From Candidatus Flexifilum breve (GTDB taxonomy: Bacteria > Chloroflexota > Anaerolineae > Aggregatilineales > Phototrophicaceae), in contig JADKGC010000011.1 of the NCBI GenBank assembly GCA_016717205.1, positions 186,001-250,000 on the forward strand: a stretch of DNA of 64,000 nucleotides, written 5' to 3'. The notes under the pieces are model-generated. The model did no database searches, was not told where the DNA came from, and was given only the letters and a program-made list of their open reading frames with translations. This document shows, piece after piece, positions 41,703 through 51,089 of this stretch (position 1 is the stretch's first letter; every line of letters starts with the position of its first letter). The position numbers were made by a program, and so were the translations under genes.

Positions 41703-43586
41703 TTATGGTTTGGCCGCGTCGAGCAGTGACCAGTCCGTCAAGCTGCGCAGCACTTCTAGACGAAATGCCGTGGGCCACGCTACCAACCACTGGGACACAT
41801 TGAATGGGTTGCCCCACCGTGTGTGATAGAAACCCTCATCTTGACTGCCAACCGGACGTAGTTTGCCCATGACGCGCAGTTGGCCATCGGATATGCCCAG
41901 CATCCCATTCGACCACACCGCCTGCGCACGCTGTTTCCATACCAGATTTCCTGTCAGATCGGCAAGTTGGAGCCAGGCATCCAGAAACGACAGGGCGTAG
42001 GGATCGATATGGTGGTGCTGGGTCGAAACCGAGGTTCCGCCGAATGTGTCGTAGGCCAGTTCCGCCAATGCCGTACCCGGCGCATAGTGAACCGTGTGCT
42101 GCCACTGCCACGAAGCCAGATAATAGGCGGCATGTACGGCGTGTTGGAGGTATTCAGCTTCTCCGGTGAGGCGATAGAGCATGAGGGCGGAACGCAGCAG
42201 CGGGATGGCTGATTCTTTGTCAATACAATGCGTGTCGAGCGCTCCGGCGGCGGTGAATCCATGCTTGATCAGTCCGGCCATGTAGAAGGCGAAGGCGCGT
42301 TTTGCCGCGGTGAGATACGCGTCTTGGCCCGAAAGCTGAAAAGCCGTGAGCAGCGGCGGCACGAGAAAGCACCCGGTCGTACCGTCCGTCGCCGCACAGG
42401 TCCCGTCATTGTGCCACGCGCGACCTAAATTTCCGTCTTCAAACTGGTGTTTGACGAAGAAATCGCAGATGCCGAACGCCAATGTTTGATAGCCGGGGCG
42501 CTCGACGCCACACCGTGCCGCCAGTTCGTGCGCCTCAAAGAAATAGGTCGCTGCCCCACCAAGATTGCAGCCATCCTGCAGGTTATCTTTGGGATGCTCA
42601 AGACCAATCAACGGGTCAAAGTGGCAGCAGAACAGCCCATTGGCCAGCGGGGCATACGCCGCCCACGAGTCGAGCGCCGCCAGCCCTTTGTCCAGCGACG
42701 CTTGATTGCCGCTGCGCAGATAATCGAACAGCAGAGCATTCGCGAGCGAGGCATTCTGCCCACACCAACCGATTTCGTATTTCATGTCGGGGCTTTGCGA
42801 CCAGTCGGGGGCCTCCCACGCCAAGCCGATAGAGAAACCCTTGAAGTGACCTTCTTCCGCCCAGAGGCTCTCTGTCGCGTATTGGACACCCCAGTTCCAC
42901 AGCTCTTCGCACGTAAACCGCGGTTGATGCTGGTATTCGTGCTGCTGCCAGGCGATATCCAGCATCGTTCGCCACGCCTGACGCGGTTCCTGCACCGGGG
43001 TGAAGACCAGATACGCGCGGAGACTGATCACAGCGCCCGCTTCGAGGGCGGCAGCCGTTTCGTAAGCTGCTGCGTATTGGTCACGCGCGCTGTACACGCG
43101 CGGCGTCTCCACTTCCGGCCACAGCAGTCGATGCGTCACCTGCTGGTCAGCAGGGTGCAGCGAACAGGAGCCAGTGAAGCCTTCCGCGGCGAACAACGCC
43201 ACCGACCAGTCGTCATTCTCGGAATAGGTCGCGCCGCACACCGCCACCCGGTGATAGGCGAACGTCCACGGTTCGCCATCGACCGTGAAGCCTTTGACAT
43301 CCTGTCCCGGCCCCCACGGATTGCCGTTATAGGAGACGGAGGGGATCAGCCCGTAGGTCATGGGGCGGGGGACTCGGAACTCCATGAGCAACCGAACGTT
43401 GATGCTGGACGAGCTGACCTGAAAGTGCCGCACCCACGAAAAGACACCGGCGCCAATTTGAGTGAGCTCATCCGTCGCCGTGATGTGATCATGCGTAAAC
43501 GGCAAGATGATCCCGATGGGTAGGTGATCCGCGTAGAATGTGGTTGTTTCGTGGTTGGACTTCCATTCCCAGCGCTGCGCACCCAT
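41703..43586 (-). CDS. Six-hairpin (alpha/alpha)6 glycosidase-like protein
   Basis: A 627-residue cytoplasmic protein with two parts. The first ~220 residues are beta-rich (FRVPRPMTYGLIPSVSYNGN, VFTPVQEPRQAWR). The rest is an (alpha/alpha)6 barrel built of helix pairs such as ANALLFDYLRSGNQASLDKG, YQTLAFGICDFFVKHQFEDG, TGCFLVPPLLTAF. This is the fold of six-hairpin glycosidases and related hydrolases; aromatic and acidic residues (WAEEGHFKGFSIGLAWEAPD; IDPYALSFLDAWLQ) could form the active site, but I cannot pick the family or the sugar. No signal peptide. It is a single-gene unit, convergent with the secreted protein upstream. Confidence 0.75.
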   Translation of the reverse strand: MGAQRWEWKSNHETTTFYADHLPIGIILPFTHDHITATDELTQIGAGVFSWVRHFQVSSSSINVRLLMEFRVPRPMTYGLIPSVSYNGNPWGPGQDVKGFTVDGEPWTFAYHRVAVCGATYSENDDWSVALFAAEGFTGSCSLHPADQQVTHRLLWPEVETPRVYSARDQYAAAYETAAALEAGAVISLRAYLVFTPVQEPRQAWRTMLDIAWQQHEYQHQPRFTCEELWNWGVQYATESLWAEEGHFKGFSIGLAWEAPDWSQSPDMKYEIGWCGQNASLANALLFDYLRSGNQASLDKGLAALDSWAAYAPLANGLFCCHFDPLIGLEHPKDNLQDGCNLGGAATYFFEAHELAARCGVERPGYQTLAFGICDFFVKHQFEDGNLGRAWHNDGTCAATDGTTGCFLVPPLLTAFQLSGQDAYLTAAKRAFAFYMAGLIKHGFTAAGALDTHCIDKESAIPLLRSALMLYRLTGEAEYLQHAVHAAYYLASWQWQHTVHYAPGTALAELAYDTFGGTSVSTQHHHIDPYALSFLDAWLQLADLTGNLVWKQRAQAVWSNGMLGISDGQLRVMGKLRPVGSQDEGFYHTRWGNPFNVSQWLVAWPTAFRLEVLRSLTDWSLLDAAKP

Positions 43587-43697
43587 TGACTGTCATCTCC
43601 AAATCTCAAGTTTCGCCGAGTCAGTAAAGCTGCTGATCATAACGAAGCTTTGCGCCTTGGGCGACCCAAGGTCAGTGGGGGTAACAGCCCTCCGCGC

Positions 43698-44159
43698 TTA
43701 CATTTCGCGCGTGCTGCGCTTCTGCTGCATCAACTGCGCGACCGTCATCTCATCTTCGTTGAGGTGCTGCGCTTCCAGTTCAGCCAGCTCTTCCTCATCC
43801 ATGACGCTGAGCAAGCGCTTGACGCGCATTTCCCGCGTCCGCTTGATCTTCTCGCTCTCGCGGGCCGACGCAACCGCCTGACGTTCAGACACATCGTTCT
43901 TGGCGCTTTCCCAGATGGCGATCGTCGCGCCCATTGCACAGCACAGCGCTAGAAAGAGGATGACGAAAATTGCGATCTGCATGCCGCCGTCGACAAATTG
44001 TGTATTGGCAATCTGCGTTACGATCTGCTCCGTCGTGCCGGGGATGGTTTGTGGCGCGCCCTCCGTCCATACCGTATAGCGCAGCGCCGCCAGTAGCCGA
44101 TCAACCGAGAACGCCGCGGCTGCCCAGATTCCCAGCGTGGCTAACATCCGTTCGCGCAT
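43698..44159 (-). CDS. Two-helix membrane protein with coiled coil
   Basis: A 153-residue membrane protein: first helix MLATLGIWAAAAFSVDRLLA, second QIAIFVILFLALCCAMGATI (~75-95), then a charged coiled-coil tail with EKIKRTREMRVKRLLSVM and DEEELAELEAQHLNEDEM. No recognised family. I start at ATG 44159 since GGGAG lies eight bases before it; an ATG five codons upstream (44174) is possible. It is separated from the GH5 gene by a divergent gap of ~150 bp. Confidence 0.65.
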   Translation of the reverse strand: MRERMLATLGIWAAAAFSVDRLLAALRYTVWTEGAPQTIPGTTEQIVTQIANTQFVDGGMQIAIFVILFLALCCAMGATIAIWESAKNDVSERQAVASARESEKIKRTREMRVKRLLSVMDEEELAELEAQHLNEDEMTVAQLMQQKRSTREM

Positions 44160-44309
44160 GGTCTTCGCTCCCATTTCCTAAAGTTATGTTCATAATACGC
44201 AATTTTGCGCCAATCTGTTGCACAACTACTCATATGGATCGCCTAGCCGGAATTCGACTGTCCGCGCTATGATGAGATGATCGCGCCAACAGAGATAAAG
44301 TGGTGAACT

Positions 44310-45296
44310 ATGCTGCCCAAACTAATCGTATTGCTCGTGCTGCTCGTGGGGGTTGCGCCGACGGTCTCGGCACAGTCATCCGCGCCGCTGCCTGTCGAGC
44401 GTTGTGTCAACCTTGGCAACATGCTCGAAGCGCCCAATGAGGGCGAATGGGGCTTGAGCGTCGAGGAGTACTACTTCCAGACCATCGCCGATGCGGGCTT
44501 TGACGCGGTGCGTATTCCGACCAAGTGGTCCGGGCACGCGGATTTCGAGCCACCCTACACCATTGACCCGAACTTTTTCGCGCGTATGGATGAGGTGATC
44601 GGCTGGGCGCTGGATGCCAATCTGACGGTGATCCTCAACATTCATCACTATGATGAACTGGCGTGGGAACCGGAAGCGCATTTAGGGCGCGTGCTGGCGC
44701 TGTGGGATCAGATCGGCGCGCATTACGCCGACTACCCCGATACGCTGATCTTCGAGGCGATGAACGAGCCGAACAGCGCGCTCACGCCCGAACTGTGGGA
44801 CACCATGCAGCCGCAGGTGATCGCCGCGATCCGCGCGACCAACCCCGAGCGCACGATCATCGTCGGCGGGGGCTACTGGAATTCGCTGGACGGGCTGCTG
44901 GAGATGGCCATCCCGCAGGATGATCACCTGCTGGCGACCTTTCACTTCTATGATCCGTTCGAGTTCACGCATCAGGGTGCGGAATGGGTCGAAGGGATGG
45001 ATGTGTATCTCGGCACGCTGTGGGGCAGCGCCAGCGATCTGGCGTTTATCACGGAGCGGCTGGATCTGGCGGGCGACTGGAGCGCGCGCACTGGCATCCC
45101 CGTGCTGATGGGCGAATTCGGCGCGTATTCGCGCGCGGATCAGGCGTCGCGGCTCAAGTGGACGGCTTTCGTCCGCGAGACCGCGGAAGCCGAGGGGCTG
45201 GGCTGGTGTTACTGGGAATTCGGAGCCGGGTTCGGCATCTTCGATACGGGCACGCGCCAGTACAACGACCTGCTGCCGACGCTCATTCCGGAATAA
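44310..45296 (+). CDS. GH5-family endoglucanase-like enzyme
   Basis: A 328-residue exported enzyme: signal peptide MLPKLIVLLVLLVGVAPTVS, then a TIM barrel of glycoside hydrolase family 5. The acid/base Glu is in LIFEAMNEPNSAL (NEP, ~150), the nucleophile in PVLMGEFGAYS (~270), with the preceding NIHHYDEL and FHFYDPFEFTH histidines as in GH5. It should cleave beta-1,4-glucans or related polysaccharides outside the cell. Its last 14 bases overlap the end of the convergent gene on the other strand. It has no carbohydrate-binding module. Confidence 0.92.
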   Translation: MLPKLIVLLVLLVGVAPTVSAQSSAPLPVERCVNLGNMLEAPNEGEWGLSVEEYYFQTIADAGFDAVRIPTKWSGHADFEPPYTIDPNFFARMDEVIGWALDANLTVILNIHHYDELAWEPEAHLGRVLALWDQIGAHYADYPDTLIFEAMNEPNSALTPELWDTMQPQVIAAIRATNPERTIIVGGGYWNSLDGLLEMAIPQDDHLLATFHFYDPFEFTHQGAEWVEGMDVYLGTLWGSASDLAFITERLDLAGDWSARTGIPVLMGEFGAYSRADQASRLKWTAFVRETAEAEGLGWCYWEFGAGFGIFDTGTRQYNDLLPTLIPE

Positions 45297-46227
45297 CGGG
45301 CGCAGCCCCGAGCACCACACGAAATCCCCGCCCGCTGAAACGGCTGGCGGGGAGGCTGCCCGCCCGAAACGCGCACTGCGCGACCAACGGCGCATCGTCC
45401 CATGAGCCGCCGCGTACCACGCGCACGGCCTGCCCGCTCACGCCGAGATGGTGTGGGTGGGCGTGCTCATTCAAGCACCATTCCCACACATTCCCACACA
45501 GATCCTGCACGCCAAAGGGACTCGCCGCCTGCGGGTACAAGCCGACAGCGGTCGTGTGCGGCAGGTATGTCGCGCCCTGACCGCCGCTCACTTCGTCGAC
45601 GTTGGCATAGCCCGCTCGATACTCATCCCCCCACGGATACAGGCGACCATCAATACCCCGCGCCGCTTTCTCCCATTCCCATTCGGTCGGCAAACGAATC
45701 GATCCGGCGGCCGGGCGGGTGCTGGCGGGCAGCAGCGCATCCAGCCAGCGGGTGAACGCGACTGCCTGCCACCACGACACATTCTCGCGCGGGTGATTCG
45801 CGTATTTGAACCACTGCGTGGTCATGGGCTGCTGAACGAGGTCGACCCACCAGCGCGGATCGCTGTAACCGTCCGGCGCGCTGAGAAACGCCTCGAACTG
45901 CGCGTAAGTGATGGGGTACTGGGCGATCCAGAAGGGGGCGAGGTCCAGTTGGCGCTGCTGATCGCCGAGGCCATAGCGAAAGGTGCCCGAGGGAATCGCG
46001 ATCCACTGGATATCGGGTAAGCCATCGGCGCGTAAGCCGACGCCGGGACGGGGATCCGCCGCGGCAAGCTGCTGGCCCCACGCCGCGCGCTCACGTGGAT
46101 CCCGCCGCGCCAGTTCAGCGTTGAGGCGGGCCGCTCCATCCGGTAAGGTGAGCAGCGTCCGCAGCGCCGCCAGAGCGTTGGCGGTGGGCACGGTCAACGC
46201 CAACCGGACGAGCTGATCGGTAGCCAT
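45283..46227 (-). CDS. FGE-sulfatase-fold protein
   Basis: A 314-residue protein. Residues ~90-310 have the formylglycine-generating-enzyme fold (SUMF1): QWIAIPSGTFRYGLGDQQR, APFWIAQYPITYAQFEAFL, IRLPTEWEWEKAARG and CGNVWEWCLNEHAHP, ending RVVRGGSWDD and GRGFRVV. The paired active-site Cys of true FGE is not evident; only a lone Cys (AQCAFRAGS) is close by, so it is more likely another member of the fold, such as an EgtB-like or kinase-associated domain. The first 90 residues, with many Arg/Ala, are unassigned. The start is ATG 46227, just three bases from the end of the next gene. Confidence 0.85.
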   Translation of the reverse strand: MATDQLVRLALTVPTANALAALRTLLTLPDGAARLNAELARRDPRERAAWGQQLAAADPRPGVGLRADGLPDIQWIAIPSGTFRYGLGDQQRQLDLAPFWIAQYPITYAQFEAFLSAPDGYSDPRWWVDLVQQPMTTQWFKYANHPRENVSWWQAVAFTRWLDALLPASTRPAAGSIRLPTEWEWEKAARGIDGRLYPWGDEYRAGYANVDEVSGGQGATYLPHTTAVGLYPQAASPFGVQDLCGNVWEWCLNEHAHPHHLGVSGQAVRVVRGGSWDDAPLVAQCAFRAGSLPASRFSGRGFRVVLGAAPVIPE

Positions 46228-46229
46228 CG

Positions 46230-46991
46230 TTATGAATTCGCGCTCAATCGATCGACTTCCCAGCGTGACGGAAAGACGCGCAGCCCCCACTGCGGAAAGC
46301 CCGCGCGGATTTGTGGCACACTGCACCGATCACAGCGTTCGTCGGTCAGATGCACGCGGAAGCTGTCACTGGTCGTGGGATCGAGCACGGGCGCGTAGAA
46401 CTCGCGGTAGCGGCGCGGCTCATCCATGACGGTATAGGTCATGCCCGCGATCATCTCGCCGATGGAGAGGTTGACCCACACATTTGACGTGGCGTCGAAG
46501 GTCTCGTACTGGCGCCCGACCAGCACTTCCATGATGCCATGCCAACCGCCATCGGCCAGCACAAAGCGCCACGTTAAGCCGAAAGCGTCGTAGATCTGCG
46601 ATTGGGCGAGCGAATACGTGCCGCAGTGCGCGGTCGACGACTGCACGAAGTCGAGCAGCGTGACGGGCAGCACATCGACGACATTGTAGGGTACGTCGAC
46701 ATGGACGATATACATGCCAAACAGGGCGCGCAGGCGGGTTTCGTCTGCCTCGTTGAAGGCGACGACCAGCGCGTCGTGATTGGCCGTGTAGTAGTTGAGG
46801 ATGCGCGCGGTCGCGGTCGCATCGTCGGTCGCGTCGCCGACGAGTTCGGCCAGCGGCGGAATCGGGATAGGCATGCCGTCGGGGATCGGGACCGCTTGAA
46901 GCGAACTCGACGCCTCAAGCGCCGTATAGACCACGCCCACAGCGGTCAAGCTGATGACCATCAGCACCAGCAGCGCGATTCGTTTCGACAC
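46230..46991 (-). CDS. Transglutaminase-like membrane protein
   Basis: A 253-residue protein with an N-terminal membrane helix (IALLVLMVISLTAVGVVYTA, an uncleaved anchor or signal). The mature part carries a pattern like the transglutaminase-like fold: Cys in STAHCGTYSLAQSQIYDAFG (~125), His in DGGWHGIMEVLVG, and Asp in YETFDATSNVWVNLS, in the order and near the spacing of the Cys-His-Asp triad. That is my inference; the family is not certain. Its stop is two bases from the next leftward start (FGE-fold protein), so they are co-transcribed. Substrate unknown. Confidence 0.6.
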   Translation of the reverse strand: MSKRIALLVLMVISLTAVGVVYTALEASSSLQAVPIPDGMPIPIPPLAELVGDATDDATATARILNYYTANHDALVVAFNEADETRLRALFGMYIVHVDVPYNVVDVLPVTLLDFVQSSTAHCGTYSLAQSQIYDAFGLTWRFVLADGGWHGIMEVLVGRQYETFDATSNVWVNLSIGEMIAGMTYTVMDEPRRYREFYAPVLDPTTSDSFRVHLTDERCDRCSVPQIRAGFPQWGLRVFPSRWEVDRLSANS

Positions 46992-47084
46992 CGTCCGTTT
47001 CCCCTTGTCTGTTCAGCTATGTTGGATAGTGTACCGCATTTCCATCCCGCCGCTGCCCTCGGATCTGAGTCGACTGGTGTGCAC

Positions 47085-47369
47085 TTACGGGGTGACTTTG
47101 ACACCCTTCCAGAAGGCGATATACCCGCTGATCTGCTTGGCGGCGTCTTTCGGCGTCGGGTAGAACCACGCGGCGTCCTTGTTGATTTCACCGTTCACGG
47201 CCAGCGAATAATAGCTGGCCATGCCCTTCCACGGGCAGGTGGTGTGCGTGCTGCTGTCGGTGAAATACTGCATGTGGACCGAATCCGGCGGGAAGTAGTG
47301 ATTACCTTCGACGACGATGGTCTGGTCGCTTTCGGCGAGGACGACATCTTTCCAGACTGCTTTGGCCAT
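47085..47369 (-). CDS. DUF427-family protein
   Basis: A 94-residue protein with the DUF427 pattern: MAKAVWKDVVLAESDQTIVV, PPDSVHMQYFTDSSTHTTCP, WKGMASYYSLAV and AAWFYPTPKDAAKQISGYIA. Length is the usual size of the stand-alone domain. Such proteins are widespread in bacteria and no reaction is established. Single gene with no partner nearby. Confidence 0.93.
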   Translation of the reverse strand: MAKAVWKDVVLAESDQTIVVEGNHYFPPDSVHMQYFTDSSTHTTCPWKGMASYYSLAVNGEINKDAAWFYPTPKDAAKQISGYIAFWKGVKVTP

Positions 47370-47454
47370 GATGGGTACTCCTGAGGCGAACTAAGTTGAC
47401 TGTATTCACTTAATAGTACCCGTAGAGCGCCCAACTCTTACATAAGATTACAAT

Positions 47455-48846
47455 TTACTCATGTATCAGCCGCGGCATGGGCGCGGATTCGCGTCCGCCG
47501 AGGGCGGGCGGCCGTGGGGTCAGCGCCTGCCGAAGCACCTTGCCCATAATGGCGGGTGTGAACAGCGAGGTCGGCGGTTTGCGCAGGTTCGATACGTCGA
47601 TAAACGCGAGCGCGACGGCTTCGTCGTTGGGCAAAATGCGCCCCACCTGATCCACATACTTCTGCAGCAGGCGCGTCATCAAGTCTGGCGTGTAGCCTTC
47701 GGTCGCCGGGTAGCGCAGGTCTTCGCCGGTCGCCATCAGCCACACGGTTTGCAGGCTCGCGCCAAGGTCACGCTGGAACTTCAGGCTGAGACCCGGCGTC
47801 CCGATGCGCTTGGATTTGCAGGTCTGATCCAGCAGGAGCGCGTCCAGCGCGGCGATCGTCATGCCCTGCCCGTAGATCGGGTTGAAGGCGCACACGGCGT
47901 CGCCCACGATCAGAAAGCCATCGGGAAAACGGTCGAGTTTTTCGTAGTGCCGCCAGTGATTCTGCGTGCGCTGGTAGCCGGAAATGTCGCTGATCGGCTT
48001 GGCGTTTTTGACCGCCTCGTAGAACGCATCGGTGGGCAAGCCTTTGCTGTATTCCAGCCAACCCGCCTCGTCGAGCGGCGGGTAGTCTTTGCTCACGCCG
48101 CCGAGCGTCGCGATCCACTGGCCACCTTCCACTTCGAAGATGGCTGCGCCGCGCGTGATGTGCGGCGGTCGCGCCAGAATGAACATGATCCGCCAGTCGA
48201 TAGCGGGATCTTCCGGTTTTTCGTACCAGCGCGTCGCATAGCCGACGTAGGAGTTGACGGTGCTCTCTTCCGGCGCGCTGTAACCGAGGCTGGTCAGCCA
48301 GTCCGCCGCCTTGGAGCCGCGTCCGCTGGCATCGACGATCAGATCAGCGGTGAGTGAAGTTTGCGTCCGCGCCCCGCCGCGCTCCGTCATCTGCACGCCG
48401 ATCACCCGACCATTATCCGCCGCGGCGATCAGTCCATCGACCTGCTGCCCTTCGAGGAATTTGACTTGGCAATCCTGAATCAGTCGCTGGCGGATGACAA
48501 AATCGACCAGCGCGCGGCTGCCCATGTGCGTGTGGATGCCGGTGTTGAAGCGTTTGAGCCACCCACCCGCTGTGAGATAGGCCGAGTCGGTGCCCCACTC
48601 ATATTTGATCATCCCGGCGCGCTCGAAATCTAGACCGAGACCGGGGAACAACTGCTCCATGATCTCTTCGCCGCGCGCCAGCAGCGCGTGGACATGGCGG
48701 GCCTGGGGAACGCCACTGCGCACCTCGGGCATTTCCGGGTAGTGATCCCGTTCGATGATGGTCACTTCGTCGAAGTGGTCGCTGAGCACGTGGGCGCTCA
48801 ACAGCCCCGCCATGCTCCCGCCGATCACGAGCGCGCGTGTCGTCAT
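47455..48846 (-). CDS. FAD-dependent oxidoreductase
   Basis: A 463-residue flavoprotein of the geranylgeranyl-reductase/p-hydroxybenzoate-hydroxylase class. FAD motif ALVIGGSMAGLLSAHVLSDH, the second RHVHALLARGEEIMEQLF (typical of this branch), the DG-type LIVDASGRGSKAADWLTSLG, and GDAVCAFNPIYGQGMTIAAL, which binds the flavin ribityl. It may hydroxylate or reduce a lipid or aromatic compound. NAD(P)H partner not evident. No cofactor gene beside it, single gene. Confidence 0.88.
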   Translation of the reverse strand: MTTRALVIGGSMAGLLSAHVLSDHFDEVTIIERDHYPEMPEVRSGVPQARHVHALLARGEEIMEQLFPGLGLDFERAGMIKYEWGTDSAYLTAGGWLKRFNTGIHTHMGSRALVDFVIRQRLIQDCQVKFLEGQQVDGLIAAADNGRVIGVQMTERGGARTQTSLTADLIVDASGRGSKAADWLTSLGYSAPEESTVNSYVGYATRWYEKPEDPAIDWRIMFILARPPHITRGAAIFEVEGGQWIATLGGVSKDYPPLDEAGWLEYSKGLPTDAFYEAVKNAKPISDISGYQRTQNHWRHYEKLDRFPDGFLIVGDAVCAFNPIYGQGMTIAALDALLLDQTCKSKRIGTPGLSLKFQRDLGASLQTVWLMATGEDLRYPATEGYTPDLMTRLLQKYVDQVGRILPNDEAVALAFIDVSNLRKPPTSLFTPAIMGKVLRQALTPRPPALGGRESAPMPRLIHE

Positions 48847-48950
48847 GCTTCCCCCGGTCTACTTGTGGTGCAGTCCGCATAGGTACAGCATACGCAGGAT
48901 TGCCCCGGCGCGGATCCGTCTTTGGATGGATTGCGTGAAAATTGACGCAA

Positions 48951-49934
48951 TTACGGCGTAATCAGTACCTTGCCGCCGGACATATGCGCCGAATATTCCG
49001 CCAAGGCTTCGGCGATCTGGTCGATGGGATAGCGCGCGCGCACGTCCGTTTTGAACGTGCCGCCGATATGCGTCTGCTCTTCCTGCCAGATGCTCTGGAG
49101 GTGCGCGGGTGAGAGCGTCGGCATCCAGGTGGAGAGCCAGAAGCCTTCGACCTGCTTGTGCCGGAAGATCAAATCGTCGAGGCCGATGGTTACGGGCTGC
49201 ATGCTCAAACCACCATACACGATCATGCGGCTGCCCCGCGGCATGAGGTGCAGCAGGCGTCCGGTCAGCTCACCGGCGACCGCGTCGAAGCACAGGCGCG
49301 CGTTGAGCGATTTGGCCAGATCGCGAAACGTTTCTTCGAAGTTGGCGTCGTGACTGTTGAGCACATGCTCCGCGCCGAGCGCTCGCAGTTCGGCGACCGC
49401 TTCGCCACGGCGCACAATATTGATGGTGGCGAGGCCACGTTCGCTGGCCAACCGCTGGATCATCTTGCCGAGCGCGGAGGCGGCGGCAGTCTGCACGAAG
49501 GCGTGCTGCCCTTCGACCATGTCGACCAACGCGCGGGCGGTCAGCGGGTTGACGAGCATCATCGACGCCTGCTCATCGCTGACGTGATCGGCGACGGGGA
49601 AAGTATTGGTCGCGGGAACACGCATGTATTCCGCCCATGAACCGTCGTCAGTCCCGGCGAAGCAGGCCACGCGCTGACCGAGCCGCCCGGGGTCGACGCC
49701 GGCGCCGACGGCCACGACCACGCCGGAGGCTTCGAAGCCGGGGATGGCGGGCAGCGGCTTGCGGATGCCGTACATGCCATAGGTGAACATGACATCACTG
49801 GGATTGATGGGCGAGGCGGCGATTTTGATCAGCAGTTCGCCGGAACGGGGTGTAGGGATGTCGCGCTCCTCAACGGTCAGCAGCCCATTGTAGTTTTTGA
49901 GCACGGCGGCGCGCATGGTTTTGGACGTGGTCAT
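48951..49934 (-). CDS. Zinc-independent quinone-oxidoreductase-type MDR
   Basis: A 327-residue medium-chain dehydrogenase/reductase. N-terminal GroES-like fold: RAAVLKNYNGLLTVEERDIP, IAASPINPSDVMFTYGMYG, PGFEASGVVVAVGAGVD. The Rossmann part has FVQTAAASALGKMIQRLA and TINIVRRGEAVAELRALG. No catalytic or structural zinc cysteines are seen, which places it among quinone oxidoreductase-like members. It reduces a quinone or enone using NADPH; substrate unknown. Single gene, followed by a repeat-rich gap of 379 bp. Confidence 0.88.
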   Translation of the reverse strand: MTTSKTMRAAVLKNYNGLLTVEERDIPTPRSGELLIKIAASPINPSDVMFTYGMYGIRKPLPAIPGFEASGVVVAVGAGVDPGRLGQRVACFAGTDDGSWAEYMRVPATNTFPVADHVSDEQASMMLVNPLTARALVDMVEGQHAFVQTAAASALGKMIQRLASERGLATINIVRRGEAVAELRALGAEHVLNSHDANFEETFRDLAKSLNARLCFDAVAGELTGRLLHLMPRGSRMIVYGGLSMQPVTIGLDDLIFRHKQVEGFWLSTWMPTLSPAHLQSIWQEEQTHIGGTFKTDVRARYPIDQIAEALAEYSAHMSGGKVLITP

Positions 49935-50313
49935 CAGGTTACCTTTTTATAAGAGCAATTGTTTGATTTGGGCGTTTTCTTTTGATCCATGACAGGGGTA
50001 AGTTCTTCATACTTCGCAATGGAACATGGGTTTCCTGTGCCATAAGACTTGTAGGGACGAGGCATGCCTCGTCCTATTTCCCCCTCTGGATTGGCTAATC
50101 CACCAATAAATCATTCCCATAAACTAAGTAGTCGAGACCCTATTCGGCGCGATTTTGGTTCTATTTTCCACTGAGGACGAGGCATGCCTCGTCCCTACAT
50201 TTAAAAACCTATCCTGGGTCGCCATTCCCCAAATTCAGGGAACCGAGACAGATGGTTGTGTTCGCAGTCAGCCATATGCTCATTTTCTACCCATTATCGC
50301 CTGATTTGGACGT
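49935..50313. repeat. Gap with two GAGGCATG hairpins
   Basis: No gene seen. It holds GTAGGGACGAGGCATG...GTCC at 50051-50074 and GGACGAGGCATG...GTCCCTAC at 50175-50198, an inverted pair 100 bp apart, giving a large possible stem-loop. A CCCCAAATTCAGGGAACCG piece follows at ~50226. Confidence 0.7.
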
Positions 50314-51042
50314 TTACACTGCCTTGATGCGGCGCAAAATGCCGTAGTAGATCGCCGCGAGCAGCAGCGCCGCCGCAATCGCGCACCACAGCAGTGCCCA
50401 CACGACCGGAGGCACCAGCGGCGCGATCTCGCGCGAGAAGGCCGCCGCGTCATTGCTGATGTTGCCGAGCGTCGCGCCGCTGTTGTCGACCAGCGAGAAC
50501 AGATCGAGCACGGCGTTGAGCGCGGTGATCATCGCCAGCACGTTCAAAATCAGCATCGCGAACCCGCGATCCGCGAAGCGCCAGATCAGCACGAGTACCA
50601 CCGCAAAGCCGAGGCCGACCAGAAACGCGGTCGTGAATAGATCGGTGAACAGCAGCGTGATCACGGCGAGGAAGAGCGCCACGGTCAGCGCGAGGGTTTT
50701 GGGGAAAGGCAGCGTGTTAACGAGATAGAGCAGGAGCGCCCCGAAGACCGCCGCGCCGAGATACCCCGAAGGCAGGATGAACCAGCGCGCACCTCCGCTC
50801 GTCGTGGCGACGCCCGCGCCATTGGAGTAGACGACAAAATGATCGAAGCGCCCGCCGGTGATCAGCGCGGCGAGGCCGTGCCCGGCTTCGTGCACAAACG
50901 TCACGAACAGGCGCAGCGGATACATCAAGAAATCGAACGCTGGCACATTCCAGAGGATGAACACGATGACCACCGCAGCCGCCGCCATGAGCAGGGCGCG
51001 CTGGCGAAATAAGGCGAGATGCAGCACGACGTTCTCTCCCAT
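50314..51042 (-). CDS. M50-like site-2 metallopeptidase
   Basis: A 242-residue membrane protein with the zinc motif HExxH in FVTFVHEAGHGLAAL (~residue 50) and about six or seven membrane helices. It looks like the short M50B-like peptidase family often annotated as such in actinobacteria and Chloroflexota. Later segments are FPKTLALTVALFLAVITLLF and GLGFAVVLVLIWRFADRG. Such proteins cut membrane-bound substrates, including anti-sigma factors, within the membrane; this one's target is unknown. It is divergent from the endonuclease IV-type gene across ~50 bp. Confidence 0.85.
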   Translation of the reverse strand: MGENVVLHLALFRQRALLMAAAAVVIVFILWNVPAFDFLMYPLRLFVTFVHEAGHGLAALITGGRFDHFVVYSNGAGVATTSGGARWFILPSGYLGAAVFGALLLYLVNTLPFPKTLALTVALFLAVITLLFTDLFTTAFLVGLGFAVVLVLIWRFADRGFAMLILNVLAMITALNAVLDLFSLVDNSGATLGNISNDAAAFSREIAPLVPPVVWALLWCAIAAALLLAAIYYGILRRIKAV

Positions 51043-51089
51043 GTGCTAGAATTTGATCAACTATACGCTAGGAATGGGGATTTGTCGCT

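Noticed and set aside
45283..46227. True formylglycine-generating enzyme for sulfatases
   Set aside because: The expected active-site Cys pair is not evident and no sulfatase gene is near, so only the fold is called.
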